Below are positions 45,011 to 56,576 of a DNA stretch of 64,000 nt, piece after piece. Source of the DNA: Alphaproteobacteria bacterium (GTDB lineage: Bacteria; Pseudomonadota; Alphaproteobacteria; Sphingomonadales; Sphingomonadaceae); contig JAFANP010000044.1 in NCBI GenBank assembly GCA_019232625.1, forward strand, positions 20,208 to 84,207. The letters run 5' to 3'. Position 1 is the first letter of the stretch, and each line of letters opens with the position of its first letter. The notes below the pieces were generated by a model. The model searched no databases. It had not been told where the DNA came from and saw only the letters and a list, made by a program, of their open reading frames with translations. The position numbers and the translations under genes are program-made.

Positions 45011-46083
45011 CGGTCGGCCGCCGCGTTGAAGGGCATGGCCATCTCGACGACGAAGGCGCCGTCCGGCTCGCCCCGGACCGCGAACGAGGCGCTGTCGCCG
45101 AAGCGCGCCGTGAGCCGCTCGGCGACGTTGGCGAGGCCGACGCCGGTGCTTGCGCTGCGCCGGGCGCGGCCGTCCGGCGCGCTGTTTCGGGCGGTGATCC
45201 TGAGCTTCTGCCCGTCGCGCCGAGCGGTGATCGAAAAGGCGATCGGCCGGGTGCTGTGGGCGACGGCGTGGCGGATGACGTTCTCCGCGAGCGGCTGGGT
45301 GATGAGGCTCGGCACCAGCGCCCCCATGGCATCGGACGCGATGTCCAGCTCCACCGTCAGCCGGTCGGAAAAGCGCAGACGCTCGATCTCGAGATAGAGG
45401 GACTGGAGGGCGATCTCGCGCTGGAGCGGGATGTCCTCCTGAGGGTCGAGCGAGAGCGTCGCGCGCAGGAAGTCGCCGAGATTCTCGACCATGTGCTCGG
45501 CCGTCTCGACGTCCTTGCGCGAGACCAGAGCGGCGATCGAGTTCAGGGTGTTGAACATGAAGTGGGGGTTGAGCTGGTAGCGCAGCGCCCGCATCTGCGC
45601 CGTATGGGCGACGCGGTGCATCTCGGCGAGCTCGAGGCTGTAGGAGAGGGCGAGCAGCATGCCGAGCAGGGCGGCGTAGGACCAGAACCATTGCAGCGTC
45701 GCGCCGAAATAGGATTCGAGCGTGAACGAGCTCATGTTCTCGTCGCCGATGAAGATCTGGAAGACGGTGAAGTTGCCGAGCGCGTGGACGAACGCGCCCG
45801 CCAAGGCGAGGGCGGCGCCGAAGGCGAGCTGGCTGCGCAGCCGGCGTCCCGGCAGCCGGCGCACGATCCGGGCGATTGCGAGCGAGATGCCGACCCCGAT
45901 CAGAGTCACGCAGGCGCGGGGCGCCATCATGGAAAGGCTGCGCCCCTCCCACATCAGCAGCTGCTGGACGGTGAGGGCCGAGAATTGGACCGCCCAGAAG
46001 ACGAGCACGCAGGCGAGCAGGCCCCGCTGGCGCAGCACCTCCCCGGCATGATGGCCGACGCGGATCTCGGCGGCGACGTTCAT
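45007..46083 (-). CDS. LytS-type sensor histidine kinase
   Basis: 358 residues if started at 46083. Four hydrophobic helices in the N-terminal 150 residues anchor it; the His_kinase motif is RYQLNPHFMFNTLNS (H174), and the C-terminal ATPase domain has LPLAENVIRHAV-type N-box (TQPLAENVIRHAVA) and the G-box STGVGLANVAERL. Alternative starts at 46158 or 46128 would lengthen the N-terminus by 15-25 residues; I cannot decide between them from the weak ribosome sites. The partner regulator follows with a 4-bp overlap. The sensor region has no extracytoplasmic domain, suggesting it reads a membrane signal. Confidence 0.88.
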   Translation of the reverse strand: MNVAAEIRVGHHAGEVLRQRGLLACVLVFWAVQFSALTVQQLLMWEGRSLSMMAPRACVTLIGVGISLAIARIVRRLPGRRLRSQLAFGAALALAGAFVHALGNFTVFQIFIGDENMSSFTLESYFGATLQWFWSYAALLGMLLALSYSLELAEMHRVAHTAQMRALRYQLNPHFMFNTLNSIAALVSRKDVETAEHMVENLGDFLRATLSLDPQEDIPLQREIALQSLYLEIERLRFSDRLTVELDIASDAMGALVPSLITQPLAENVIRHAVAHSTRPIAFSITARRDGQKLRITARNSAPDGRARRSASTGVGLANVAERLTARFGDSASFAVRGEPDGAFVVEMAMPFNAAADR

Positions 46084-46169
46084 CAGCTCTGGTAAAATGG
46101 CCCCCGATGGCGTGCAAGCGGCCCCCATGCCGTTCATTGGATAGGCGGCGCCGTTCATTGCGCCGGCGT

Positions 46170-46829
46170 TCAGGCGGCGCGCTCGAGCGGAAGGGCGGCG
46201 TGATCCAGCGATTCGAGCCCGCGGGCGAGGGCGCCGGCGGAATAGACCGCGGCCAGCGCCGCCGCCGTCGCCGAGTCGCACAGGTGGCGAAGCTCGCGGC
46301 GGGTCGGCGCCCTTAGCCCCGGCACCAGCCTCGGCAGGGCGATCTCCTCGTGCAGCCGGCGCACGAAGCCGCGGCTGGCGGTGGCGCGTATCTCCAGCCG
46401 CGCGCCCTGCGCCCGTCCCGCCGCCGCGATCGCCTGCTCCAGCCCCAGCCGCGCCTTCTCGAATATCCGCGCCTGGTGCTTCTTCGGCAGCCAGGGCCGC
46501 ACCGCGCCGTCGCGCACCACCAGATAGAGGAGCCGCCGGTAGGAATCGGAGCCGAACAAGGCGGCGCACCGCTCCGCCTGCGCCGCCACCGCGACCCGCA
46601 CGCTGCCGCCGCCGCCGCCGGGCGCGGGGCCGAGCCGCGCCTCCAGCCGGGCCAGGACTCGGAAGACGCTCGCCCGGTAGAGGGTCTCCATGTCGCCATA
46701 CCAGTAAGCGAGGGTGGCGGGCTCCACCCCCGCCGCCTCGGCCAGCTCGCGCTCGGCGATCGGCCCCCGGCACGGGTCCGAGTAGAGCTGGAAGGCTTGG
46801 GTCTCGATCCTTTCGACTGGCGCCTCCAT
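46170..46829 (-). CDS. TetR-family transcriptional regulator
   Basis: 219 residues. The N-terminal HTH (ERELAEAAGVEPATLAYWYGDMETLYRASVFRV) has the TetR layout of helix-turn-helix followed by the tyrosine-rich recognition segment. The ligand-binding domain is arginine/alanine-rich with no recognisable pocket motif. It lies only 16 bp downstream of TonB receptor C, so it is probably co-transcribed with it and may be its repressor; the same strand leads on to the LytS/LytTR genes 86 bp later. The arginine-rich, moderate match to the HTH makes me a little less sure about DNA-binding activity. Confidence 0.8.
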   Translation of the reverse strand: MEAPVERIETQAFQLYSDPCRGPIAERELAEAAGVEPATLAYWYGDMETLYRASVFRVLARLEARLGPAPGGGGGSVRVAVAAQAERCAALFGSDSYRRLLYLVVRDGAVRPWLPKKHQARIFEKARLGLEQAIAAAGRAQGARLEIRATASRGFVRRLHEEIALPRLVPGLRAPTRRELRHLCDSATAAALAAVYSAGALARGLESLDHAALPLERAA

Positions 46830-46845
46830 CGCTCCCTCCGCTCCG

Positions 46846-50028
<3,183 letters not shown>

Positions 50029-50270
50029 CTTTCCCCCTCGGTGAGCTGCTCCCCTGGGATATGGCGAAGGGCGCGTCCGGGCAGCGGCGGTGGCACGAGC
50101 GGCGGCGCAGGTGCAGCGGGCGGCGGCGGCCTCCGCCGCGTCGCGCGCAGAGCCGCCGTTCGCCGGTCCGGGCGAGGCCGTTGGCGGCGCGGCGGGACGA
50201 ACGGCGGCACCGGGGCGGCCGTTCGCGGCAGCGGCGGCCACGATCGTCCCGAGCGCGCTATGGCGCCGCC

Positions 50271-51230
50271 ATGAAGCGCCGGATCCGCCCCGTCTGCGCC
50301 CTCGCCTGCCTCGCCCTCGCCGCGGCTGCGCCGCCGCGCCCGTCCTTCACTCTGATCGAGGGCGGCTTCGAGCCGGGGCGCCAGCCCGACGGCAATTCGA
50401 TCTTCCTCGACGCGCCGCGCGGCCTCATCCTGGTCGACACCGGCCGCCATCCCGAGCATCAGGCGCGCCTCCTCGCCTTCGCCCGCGCGTCGGGCAAGCC
50501 GGTCGTGGCGATCGTCAACACCCACTGGCATCTCGACCATAGCGGCGGCGACGCCGCCCTGCGCGCCGCCTTTCCCGCAGCGCCGCTCTACGCCAGCAGC
50601 GCCGTCGAAGGGGCCCTCGCCGCCTTCTTCCCGGCCAGCCGGGCCGAGGCCGAAGCCTATCTCGCCTCGGGCCGCGCCTCGCCGCAGGAGGCCGCCGACA
50701 TCCGCCTCGACCTCGCCCGCATCGCGTCCCCCGCGGCGCTTCGGCCGAGCCGGCCCGTCGCGGGCCGCCACGTCGTTGACCTCGGCGGCCGCCGGATCGA
50801 GCTCCGCCTCGCCCGCTTCGCCGCGACGGAAGGCGACGTCTGGCTGGTCGACCGGCGGGCGGGCCTGGTCGTCGCCGGCGACCTCGTCGTCGCCCCCGTC
50901 CCCTTCCTCGACACCGCCTGCCCGGAAGGCTGGCGGCGGGCGCTCGACGCGATCGCCGAGACCCGGTTCCGCACCCTCCTCCCCGGCCACGGCGCGGCGA
51001 TGACTCGGAGCGACTTCCTCCTCTGGCGCCGCGCCTTCGGCCGACTGCTGGATTGCGCCGGCTCGCTCGCCCCCGCGGCGGCCTGCGCCGACGGCTGGCT
51101 GCGCGACGCCGCGCGCTTCGTCCCCGCCGGCGCCGAGGCGCGGGTGCGCGGCCTGCTCGCTTACTATCTCGCCGCCCGGCTGCGCGCCGCGCCCGCGGAA
51201 CGCGCCCGCTACTGCCGTCCGCTCGCCTGA
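50271..51230 (+). CDS. Metallo-beta-lactamase-fold hydrolase
   Basis: 319 residues; signal peptide MKRRIRPVCALACLALAAAA. Metal-binding THWHLDHSGGD gives H85, H87, D89 and H90, followed by later conserved acidic and histidine residues (VVAGDLVVAP, LLPGHGAAM). It resembles periplasmic MBL-fold proteins of unknown substrate. A C-terminal region with two cysteines (DCAGSL, ACADG) may be disulfide-bonded. It sits next to a large glycan/sulfation/terpenoid-like locus but is separated from the next gene by 70 bp. A beta-lactamase activity cannot be assumed. Confidence 0.85.
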   Translation: MKRRIRPVCALACLALAAAAPPRPSFTLIEGGFEPGRQPDGNSIFLDAPRGLILVDTGRHPEHQARLLAFARASGKPVVAIVNTHWHLDHSGGDAALRAAFPAAPLYASSAVEGALAAFFPASRAEAEAYLASGRASPQEAADIRLDLARIASPAALRPSRPVAGRHVVDLGGRRIELRLARFAATEGDVWLVDRRAGLVVAGDLVVAPVPFLDTACPEGWRRALDAIAETRFRTLLPGHGAAMTRSDFLLWRRAFGRLLDCAGSLAPAAACADGWLRDAARFVPAGAEARVRGLLAYYLAARLRAAPAERARYCRPLA

Positions 51231-51300
51231 TCCCGCCCATTGCGGCGATCCCGCTCACGTGCAATTGGCGGTCCCTCGAACGGCGGCAGGACTGGGTATA

Positions 51301-52386
51301 ATGGCGGGTGCAAAGGGCATGACCGGACGATTGAGCGTCGTCATGCCGGTGCGCGACCTGGCCCCCTATGTCGACGCCAGCATCTCCAGCATCCTCGACC
51401 AGAGCTTCGGCGATTTCGAGTTCATCATCCGCGACGACGGCTCGCGCGACGGCACCCGGGAGATATTGCGCGGCTGGGCGCGTCGCGACGCCCGCATCAA
51501 GCTGTTCGAGAGCGACACCAGCCTCGGCCCGGCGGAAAGCTCCAACTGGGTCGTCGCCCAGGCCTCCGGCGATCTCGTCGCCCGAATGGACGGCGACGAC
51601 GTCGCCCATCCCGACCGGCTCCGCCGCCAGGTCGAGGCGCTCGATCGCGATCCCGACGCCTGCCTCGTCGGCACCTTGTGGGAGGGGATAGACGAGAAGG
51701 GCCGCCGCGTGCGCCCGCGCGACCGCTGGCGGCTCGCCCATCCCTCCGCTTTCGCGCCTTTCCCCCACGGCTCGATCATGTTCCGCCGCGCCGCCTTCGA
51801 GCGGGTCGGCGGCTACCGCACCGAGGCCAATTTCTGGGAGGATCTCGATCTCTATCGCCGCCTGTCGGCGGTGGGCCGGCTGATCGTCCTGCCTCAGGCG
51901 CTCTACCGGCACCGCTCGTCGGTGCTCAGCACCCGCTTGGCCTCGCCGCCCGAGCAGGTCGAGGCGTCGGTCGACCGGATGTACCGGCAGGTGAACGGCC
52001 TCCCCGCCCGCCCCGCCTCCGGAGCGGGGGCGCGGCTGCTGCCCCAGGTGTTCCTGTCGCTCGGCTCGACCCGCCTGTGGGCCGGCCGGTCCCCCCGCAT
52101 GCTGCGCCGGCTGCTTCGGCGGAGCGCGCTGAGGCTCGACCGCGCCTCGGCGGGCATCCTGCTCTGGGCCCTGTGGGGCAGCGTCAGCCCCGGCACCCTG
52201 CGCTTCTCGCTCCGCTCGATGGCGAGGCTGCGCGACTTCACCGTGCGCAAGCGCTTTCCGGACGACAGCGTCTACGTCTGGGATTGCCCCTCCGCGGCCA
52301 GCCGGCCCGCGTCGCCGGCGCCGGCGGCCGAGCCCGCCGCCGCCGTCCTCACCCCCGCCGAGGCGAAGCTTCGCCGGCAAGCCTGA
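51301..52386 (+). CDS. Glycosyltransferase family 2
   Basis: 361 residues. The GT-A fold opens LSVVMPVRDLAPYVDASI and has the metal-binding ARMDGDDVAHP motif, with FPHGSIMFRRAAFERVGGY and NFWEDLDLY typical of GT2 family proteins that build surface polysaccharides. Start 51301 has a weak AGGA; 51319 is a near alternative. The 3' end runs 38 bp into the convergent GT4 gene. Substrate unknown. Confidence 0.85.
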   Translation: MAGAKGMTGRLSVVMPVRDLAPYVDASISSILDQSFGDFEFIIRDDGSRDGTREILRGWARRDARIKLFESDTSLGPAESSNWVVAQASGDLVARMDGDDVAHPDRLRRQVEALDRDPDACLVGTLWEGIDEKGRRVRPRDRWRLAHPSAFAPFPHGSIMFRRAAFERVGGYRTEANFWEDLDLYRRLSAVGRLIVLPQALYRHRSSVLSTRLASPPEQVEASVDRMYRQVNGLPARPASGAGARLLPQVFLSLGSTRLWAGRSPRMLRRLLRRSALRLDRASAGILLWALWGSVSPGTLRFSLRSMARLRDFTVRKRFPDDSVYVWDCPSAASRPASPAPAAEPAAAVLTPAEAKLRRQA

Positions 52387-53539
52387 GCAGCGTCTCGCAC
52401 AAGGCGGCGGGCGGATCGGACGGCACCAGCGTGCGGATGCGCCGGGCGGCCTCGGCGCCGATCTCCCGCCATTCCCGCCGCCGCTGCCAGGCGCGCTCCA
52501 TCGCCTCGTCGAAGCTCCGCTCGGCCGCCGCGTCCGCGACGAAGCCGGTGGCGCCGTCGTCCACCACCTCGGCATTGCCGGCGACGTCGGTCACCACCGC
52601 GACCCGGCCGCACAGCATCGCCTCGACGAGCACCAGCGGCAGGCCCTCGGCGCGGGACGGGAGGAGGAGCGCGTGGTGGCGCGCCCAGATCGCCTGGACG
52701 TCGTCCTCGTAGCCGGCGAAGGCGACGTTCGAGAGGCCGTGATAGGCGGCCATCGCCTCAAGCCCCTCGCGCTGCTCGCCGGCGCCGTAGAAGGTGACCC
52801 TCACCGGTCTCGCCCGCCATTTCTCGCTGGCCAGGACCCGCAGCACGATGTCCTGGCCCTTCTCCTTGGGATAGAGCCGGCCGACGCAGGCGAAGGCGAT
52901 CCCCTCCTCCTCGTCCGGCCAGGCCGGCGCCGCGTCCCAGGGAACGAGGAAGGGATTGCGCACCACCGAGGCGCGCGGCAGGCGGCGGCCGATCTGCTCC
53001 TCGGTGAGGCGGAGATTGTGGGCCGAGACGAAGAAGGCGTGCAGCGCCTCCTCATATATCGCCCTCACCGCCGGCAGCCATTTGTCCTGCGGCCAGTAGA
53101 GGTCCGTCGCCTTCTGGCAGATCAGCACATAGGGGACCTTCATCCGCCGGCAGACGCTGGCGAGCAGCCAGCCGTCGTGATTGCCGCCCTGGGAGATGAC
53201 CACCAGGTCGACCTTGCCCCTCAGCCGCAGCGCGACGTGCAGCCGCATCGCCTGGTAGACGACGCTGAGATAGGGCGTGAACATCGCCACGAAGGAATAG
53301 AGCTTGTTGGGGAGGAAGGGGAAATGGGCGAGCTCGATCCGCTTCACGCCGAGCTCGCGCAGCCGCGCGACATTGCCCTCGGCGGGGTTGAGGCGGTTCT
53401 TGTAGATCCATACCTTGTGGCCGCGACGGGCCAGCGTCGCCGCCGCCTCGCTCCACAATATCTCGCTGCCGCCCCAGGTGAAGTTGCTGCTGATGAAGGC
53501 GAAACGCTTACCCGGCACCTTGCCGTCCTCATTATCCAC
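52349..53539 (-). CDS. Glycosyltransferase family 4 (GT-B)
   Basis: 396 residues of the GT1/GT4 type: SSNFTWGGSEILWSEAA near the N-terminus is the acceptor-binding region, GRLYPKEKGQDIVL and the E-x7-E motif in SRAEGLPLVLVEAMLCG are the donor-site signatures. It should transfer a sugar from a nucleotide donor to a glycan. The start at 53539 is followed upstream by an 82-bp divergent region towards the UbiA gene. Acceptor unknown; it likely works with the GT2 gene. Confidence 0.88.
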   Translation of the reverse strand: MDNEDGKVPGKRFAFISSNFTWGGSEILWSEAAATLARRGHKVWIYKNRLNPAEGNVARLRELGVKRIELAHFPFLPNKLYSFVAMFTPYLSVVYQAMRLHVALRLRGKVDLVVISQGGNHDGWLLASVCRRMKVPYVLICQKATDLYWPQDKWLPAVRAIYEEALHAFFVSAHNLRLTEEQIGRRLPRASVVRNPFLVPWDAAPAWPDEEEGIAFACVGRLYPKEKGQDIVLRVLASEKWRARPVRVTFYGAGEQREGLEAMAAYHGLSNVAFAGYEDDVQAIWARHHALLLPSRAEGLPLVLVEAMLCGRVAVVTDVAGNAEVVDDGATGFVADAAAERSFDEAMERAWQRRREWREIGAEAARRIRTLVPSDPPAALCETLLRLAGEASPRRG

Positions 53540-53621
53540 GCGCTGGAACTCCCCTGGCGAACCGCTTAGGGAAGTCGCGAGATGCGAGAAAGTAAATTGT
53601 CGCGGGTCGGGGGCCGCAGGT

Positions 53622-54662
53622 GTGGCTGAGCGGATCTCCGGCGTCCTGCGCAGCGGCGAATGGTGGGACTACAAGCTGGTCCCGATCCTGTCCGCCTTCT
53701 ACGGCAGCGCGATCGTGCTGCGGCACCCGATCGGCAGCTTCTGGCCGGGCGCGCTCGTCCTCCTCCTGTCGCTCATCCCCGGCGCCGCCTATGTCAGCAT
53801 CGTCAACGACCTCACCGACATCGACGACGACGCCGCCGCCGGCAAGGCCAACCGGATGGCGTCGCGCTCCACCGGCTTCCGCGCCGCCGCGCTGCTCGCA
53901 ACGCTCGCCGCCGGTGCCGCCTTCTTCTGGGTCTGGCGAGGCCAGCCGCTGCTGCTCGCCTTCTACGCCGCCGCCTGGATCGCCTTCACCCTCTATTCGG
54001 TCCCGCCGGTCCGGTTGAAGACGCGCGGCCTCGCCGGCGTCGCCGCGGATTCCGCGGGCGCCCACCTCTTTCCGACCCTGCTCGCCGCGGCCGTGCCGTT
54101 CACCGTCATCGGGGTCGCGCCCGAGCCGGTCTGGCTCGCCGCCGTCGCGCTCTGGTCCTTCGCCTACGGCTTCCGCGGCAACCTGTGGCACCAGCTGCTC
54201 GACCGGGACAGCGACCGGGCGGCCGGAGTCGGCACGTTCGGCGCGCGGCACAGCCGGCGGACGGCCGCGCGGCTCGGGGCCTGGGTCGCCTTCCCGCTCG
54301 AGCTGGTGGCCCTCGCCGTCCTGCTGCATCGGATCGACAATGTCGTTCCGATGCTCTTCCTCGCCGCCTATGCGCTGCTCGTCTACCGGCGGGTGCGGCT
54401 GTGGAACATGAAGGCCGTGCTCGTCGCGCCGCGGCCGGGCTATCTCATCCTCCTCCACGAATATTACGACGCGTTCCTGCCGCTGGCGCTGCTGCTCGCC
54501 TCGGCGCTCGTCCATCCGTTCGACTGGGTGCTGCTCTCCGTCCACCTCTGCCTGTTCCACCGCCGCCCGCTCGCGGCCTGGCAGGACGGCTGGAGGCTGG
54601 TGCTGAGGCCCCTGCTCCAGCGACTCAGGATCCTGGGGCCTCCGGCAGCAGATAGTCGCTGA
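53622..54662 (+). CDS. UbiA-family prenyltransferase
   Basis: 346 residues with about nine membrane helices. The first diphosphate-binding motif is NDLTDIDDD (N62, D63, D66, D70), the second is DRDSDRAAG (D194-D198), so the two Asp-rich motifs typical of UbiA enzymes are complete. The GTG start at 53622 lacks a strong ribosome site. UbiA proteins attach prenyl or sugar-phosphate groups; this is not the ubiquinone enzyme by context. It could act on a polyprenyl phosphate donor (as in decaprenyl-phosphate ribose transferase) or on an aromatic ring. The 3' end overlaps the sulfotransferase gene by 38 bp. Confidence 0.83.
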   Translation: MAERISGVLRSGEWWDYKLVPILSAFYGSAIVLRHPIGSFWPGALVLLLSLIPGAAYVSIVNDLTDIDDDAAAGKANRMASRSTGFRAAALLATLAAGAAFFWVWRGQPLLLAFYAAAWIAFTLYSVPPVRLKTRGLAGVAADSAGAHLFPTLLAAAVPFTVIGVAPEPVWLAAVALWSFAYGFRGNLWHQLLDRDSDRAAGVGTFGARHSRRTAARLGAWVAFPLELVALAVLLHRIDNVVPMLFLAAYALLVYRRVRLWNMKAVLVAPRPGYLILLHEYYDAFLPLALLLASALVHPFDWVLLSVHLCLFHRRPLAAWQDGWRLVLRPLLQRLRILGPPAADSR

Positions 54663-55533
54663 GATAGGGCGCATAGGCCGGGCGCGAGGCGAGCTTCGTC
54701 GCCCGTCCCTCGAAGGGCGCCAGAAGGTCCTCGCCGAGGCCGGCCTCGAGCGGCACCGGTCGCGGCCGCAGGCGCTGGAGCAGGCCGGCGAGGCCGTCGA
54801 GCCGCCCCTCGCGCGCGGCGCGGCGGTAGAGGCTGCGCAGCCGCCCCGACGGCAGCCGGCGCGCCAGGCGGTTGAGGCGCGGATACCAGGCCAGCGCCGC
54901 CGGCGAGAGCGAGGGGTTGACCCGCGCCTGCGCCGGCGCCCGAGGCTCCAGCCCGAGCGGCCCCGCCACCGCCTCCACGAACCCCTGGGGGTCGTCGCGG
55001 AGCAGCTCGTAGGGCAGGACGATCAGCCGCTCCGCCCCGAAGGTGCGCTCGTAGAGGCCGATCAGCCGGTCATAGTCCCAGGCATTGGCCGGCGCCGCGC
55101 CCGGGACCGGGTCCGGACGGCAGAAGGCGTCGAGCGTCAGCTCTCCCCCGGTCCGCGCATATTGCGAATAGGCCGAGATCAGCATCGAGCGGAAGCCGCG
55201 CGTGACGAGGAGGATGCTCGCCCCGGGAAAGACGGCGCCCAGCGTCTCGCACACCCGCGCCTGCGCCTCCGGCAGCGGACGCCGGCGCAGGCGCTGATAG
55301 TCCGGATCGCCTTCGTCGATCCCGGCATGCGGGGTGGTGAGGGATTCGGCGCTGGTCACCCGCCACTTCACCCCCTCGCTCGGCGTCGCCGCCTGGCCGG
55401 CAATGGCATAGACGTTGGGATAGCCGGCGATGCCGCCGTGGGAGAAGGCGACCTCGGGATGCTCGGTGAACCAGCGCCTCAGGAAGTTGGAGCCGGTCTT
55501 GGGATAGCCGATGTGGATGAGGTGCCCGGTCAT
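54625..55533 (-). CDS. Sulfotransferase
   Basis: 302 residues. The 5'-phosphosulfate loop is HIGYPKTGSNFLRRWF (6-21), and the 3'-phosphate region is ASILLVTRGFRSMLISAY, both typical of PAPS-dependent sulfotransferases; no TPR domain is present, unlike the one at 17492-19363. The ATG at 55533 overlaps the stop of the toroid gene (ATGA), and it is the last gene of a P450/DxDD operon, so a small molecule or glycolipid acceptor is the likeliest substrate (inference). Confidence 0.87.
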   Translation of the reverse strand: MTGHLIHIGYPKTGSNFLRRWFTEHPEVAFSHGGIAGYPNVYAIAGQAATPSEGVKWRVTSAESLTTPHAGIDEGDPDYQRLRRRPLPEAQARVCETLGAVFPGASILLVTRGFRSMLISAYSQYARTGGELTLDAFCRPDPVPGAAPANAWDYDRLIGLYERTFGAERLIVLPYELLRDDPQGFVEAVAGPLGLEPRAPAQARVNPSLSPAALAWYPRLNRLARRLPSGRLRSLYRRAAREGRLDGLAGLLQRLRPRPVPLEAGLGEDLLAPFEGRATKLASRPAYAPYLSDYLLPEAPGS

Positions 55534-56561
55534 CGCGCCGGCTCCCCCAGCCAGCGGGCCAGGGCCTCGATGCAAAGGCCGGTGGTGAGCGCTTCCGAGC
55601 CCCAGCGCGGCGTGTCGGGATGCGGCTCGGCGAAGGCGCCGTCGCGCCGCCGCTCACGCCCGCCATGGTAGAAGGCCGCGCGGGGCCAGGCGCCGTCGGG
55701 CCGCTGCAGGCCGAGCAGCCGCGCGACCGCCTCCGCCGGCGCCCGCCCGCCCAGCGAGGCGAGCGCGCACAGGGCGAGCGCCGCCTCCAGCGCGCCGGCC
55801 GGCGCCGCCGCCGCGACCCTGGCGCGGAGCGTCTCCTCGGCGCCGGCCGAGCGGCCGGCCAGCGCCCGCGAGAGGAAGTACCAGATCACGAAGCGGTTCT
55901 CGTACCATTTGTCGCACCGGGTCTCCGCCCCCTCCGCCACGGCAGAGGCGAGGAAGGCGACGACCGCTTCGTCCCCCTCGAAGGCGCCGAGATAGAAGAG
56001 GGCGTTGGCGTTGACCGCCGCGTCGACGTCGCGCGGTGCCGCCGAGGTGCGCCGGAAGAAGAGCCACAGGGTCGGCGCGTGGCGCAGCTGGCGCAGCGTC
56101 ACTGCAAGGTGCTTCGTTCCCGACCATCTCAGCCGCGGCGAGAGCCAGGTGAAGAACCGCCCCTCCCGGTCGCGATTGGCGAGGAGGAGAGGCCGGTTGT
56201 CGGGGAAGGCGAGGCCCGCCGCGGCGAGGGCCGCCGACGCGCAGCTCGTATCGTCGACGTCCGGCGGCAGCTCGCGGTGGTGGGGATGCGCGCGAGTCCA
56301 GTGGCGCCAAAGGCCGAACCGGTCCATCTCAGCCTGGAGGAAGGCCAGTGCCCGCCGCTGCGCCGCCGCCGCTCCGGGCCAGAAGGACAGGCTGTGGGCG
56401 AGAAGCGCCGTCGGGAAGACCGAGGGGTCCGCCTCCGCCCGCTCCTCCAGCGTCGGATCGGTCGACGCGAGCACTGGGAACTCGCCGCTCGGCCGCTGCT
56501 CGCGCTCGAGCCAGGCGACCGCGCGGGCGAGCGCCGCCTCGACCTCAGGTCCGGTCGGCAT
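55530..56561 (-). CDS. Small alpha-toroid protein with DxDD (class II terpene-cyclase-like) motif
   Basis: 343 residues of helical repeats, with QW-like motifs at residues 21-29 (EQRPSGEFP) and 286-293 (QRPDGAWP), which are the repeats of squalene cyclases and prenyltransferase beta-subunits. At 101-106 it has DVDDTS, matching the DxDDTA acid motif of squalene-hopene cyclase and class II diterpene cyclases. The protein is much shorter than those enzymes (500-800 residues), so it may be a one-domain member or an inactive homologue. The gene sits between a P450 and a sulfotransferase on one strand. The function is unknown; a role in cyclising a prenyl compound is inference. Confidence 0.68.
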   Translation of the reverse strand: MPTGPEVEAALARAVAWLEREQRPSGEFPVLASTDPTLEERAEADPSVFPTALLAHSLSFWPGAAAAQRRALAFLQAEMDRFGLWRHWTRAHPHHRELPPDVDDTSCASAALAAAGLAFPDNRPLLLANRDREGRFFTWLSPRLRWSGTKHLAVTLRQLRHAPTLWLFFRRTSAAPRDVDAAVNANALFYLGAFEGDEAVVAFLASAVAEGAETRCDKWYENRFVIWYFLSRALAGRSAGAEETLRARVAAAAPAGALEAALALCALASLGGRAPAEAVARLLGLQRPDGAWPRAAFYHGGRERRRDGAFAEPHPDTPRWGSEALTTGLCIEALARWLGEPAR

Positions 56562-56576
56562 GAGCGGGGGCCGGGC

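Noticed and set aside
50271..51230. True beta-lactamase
   Set aside because: Only the general metal-binding motif of the fold is seen. The context is not resistance-related and the family has many other hydrolases.
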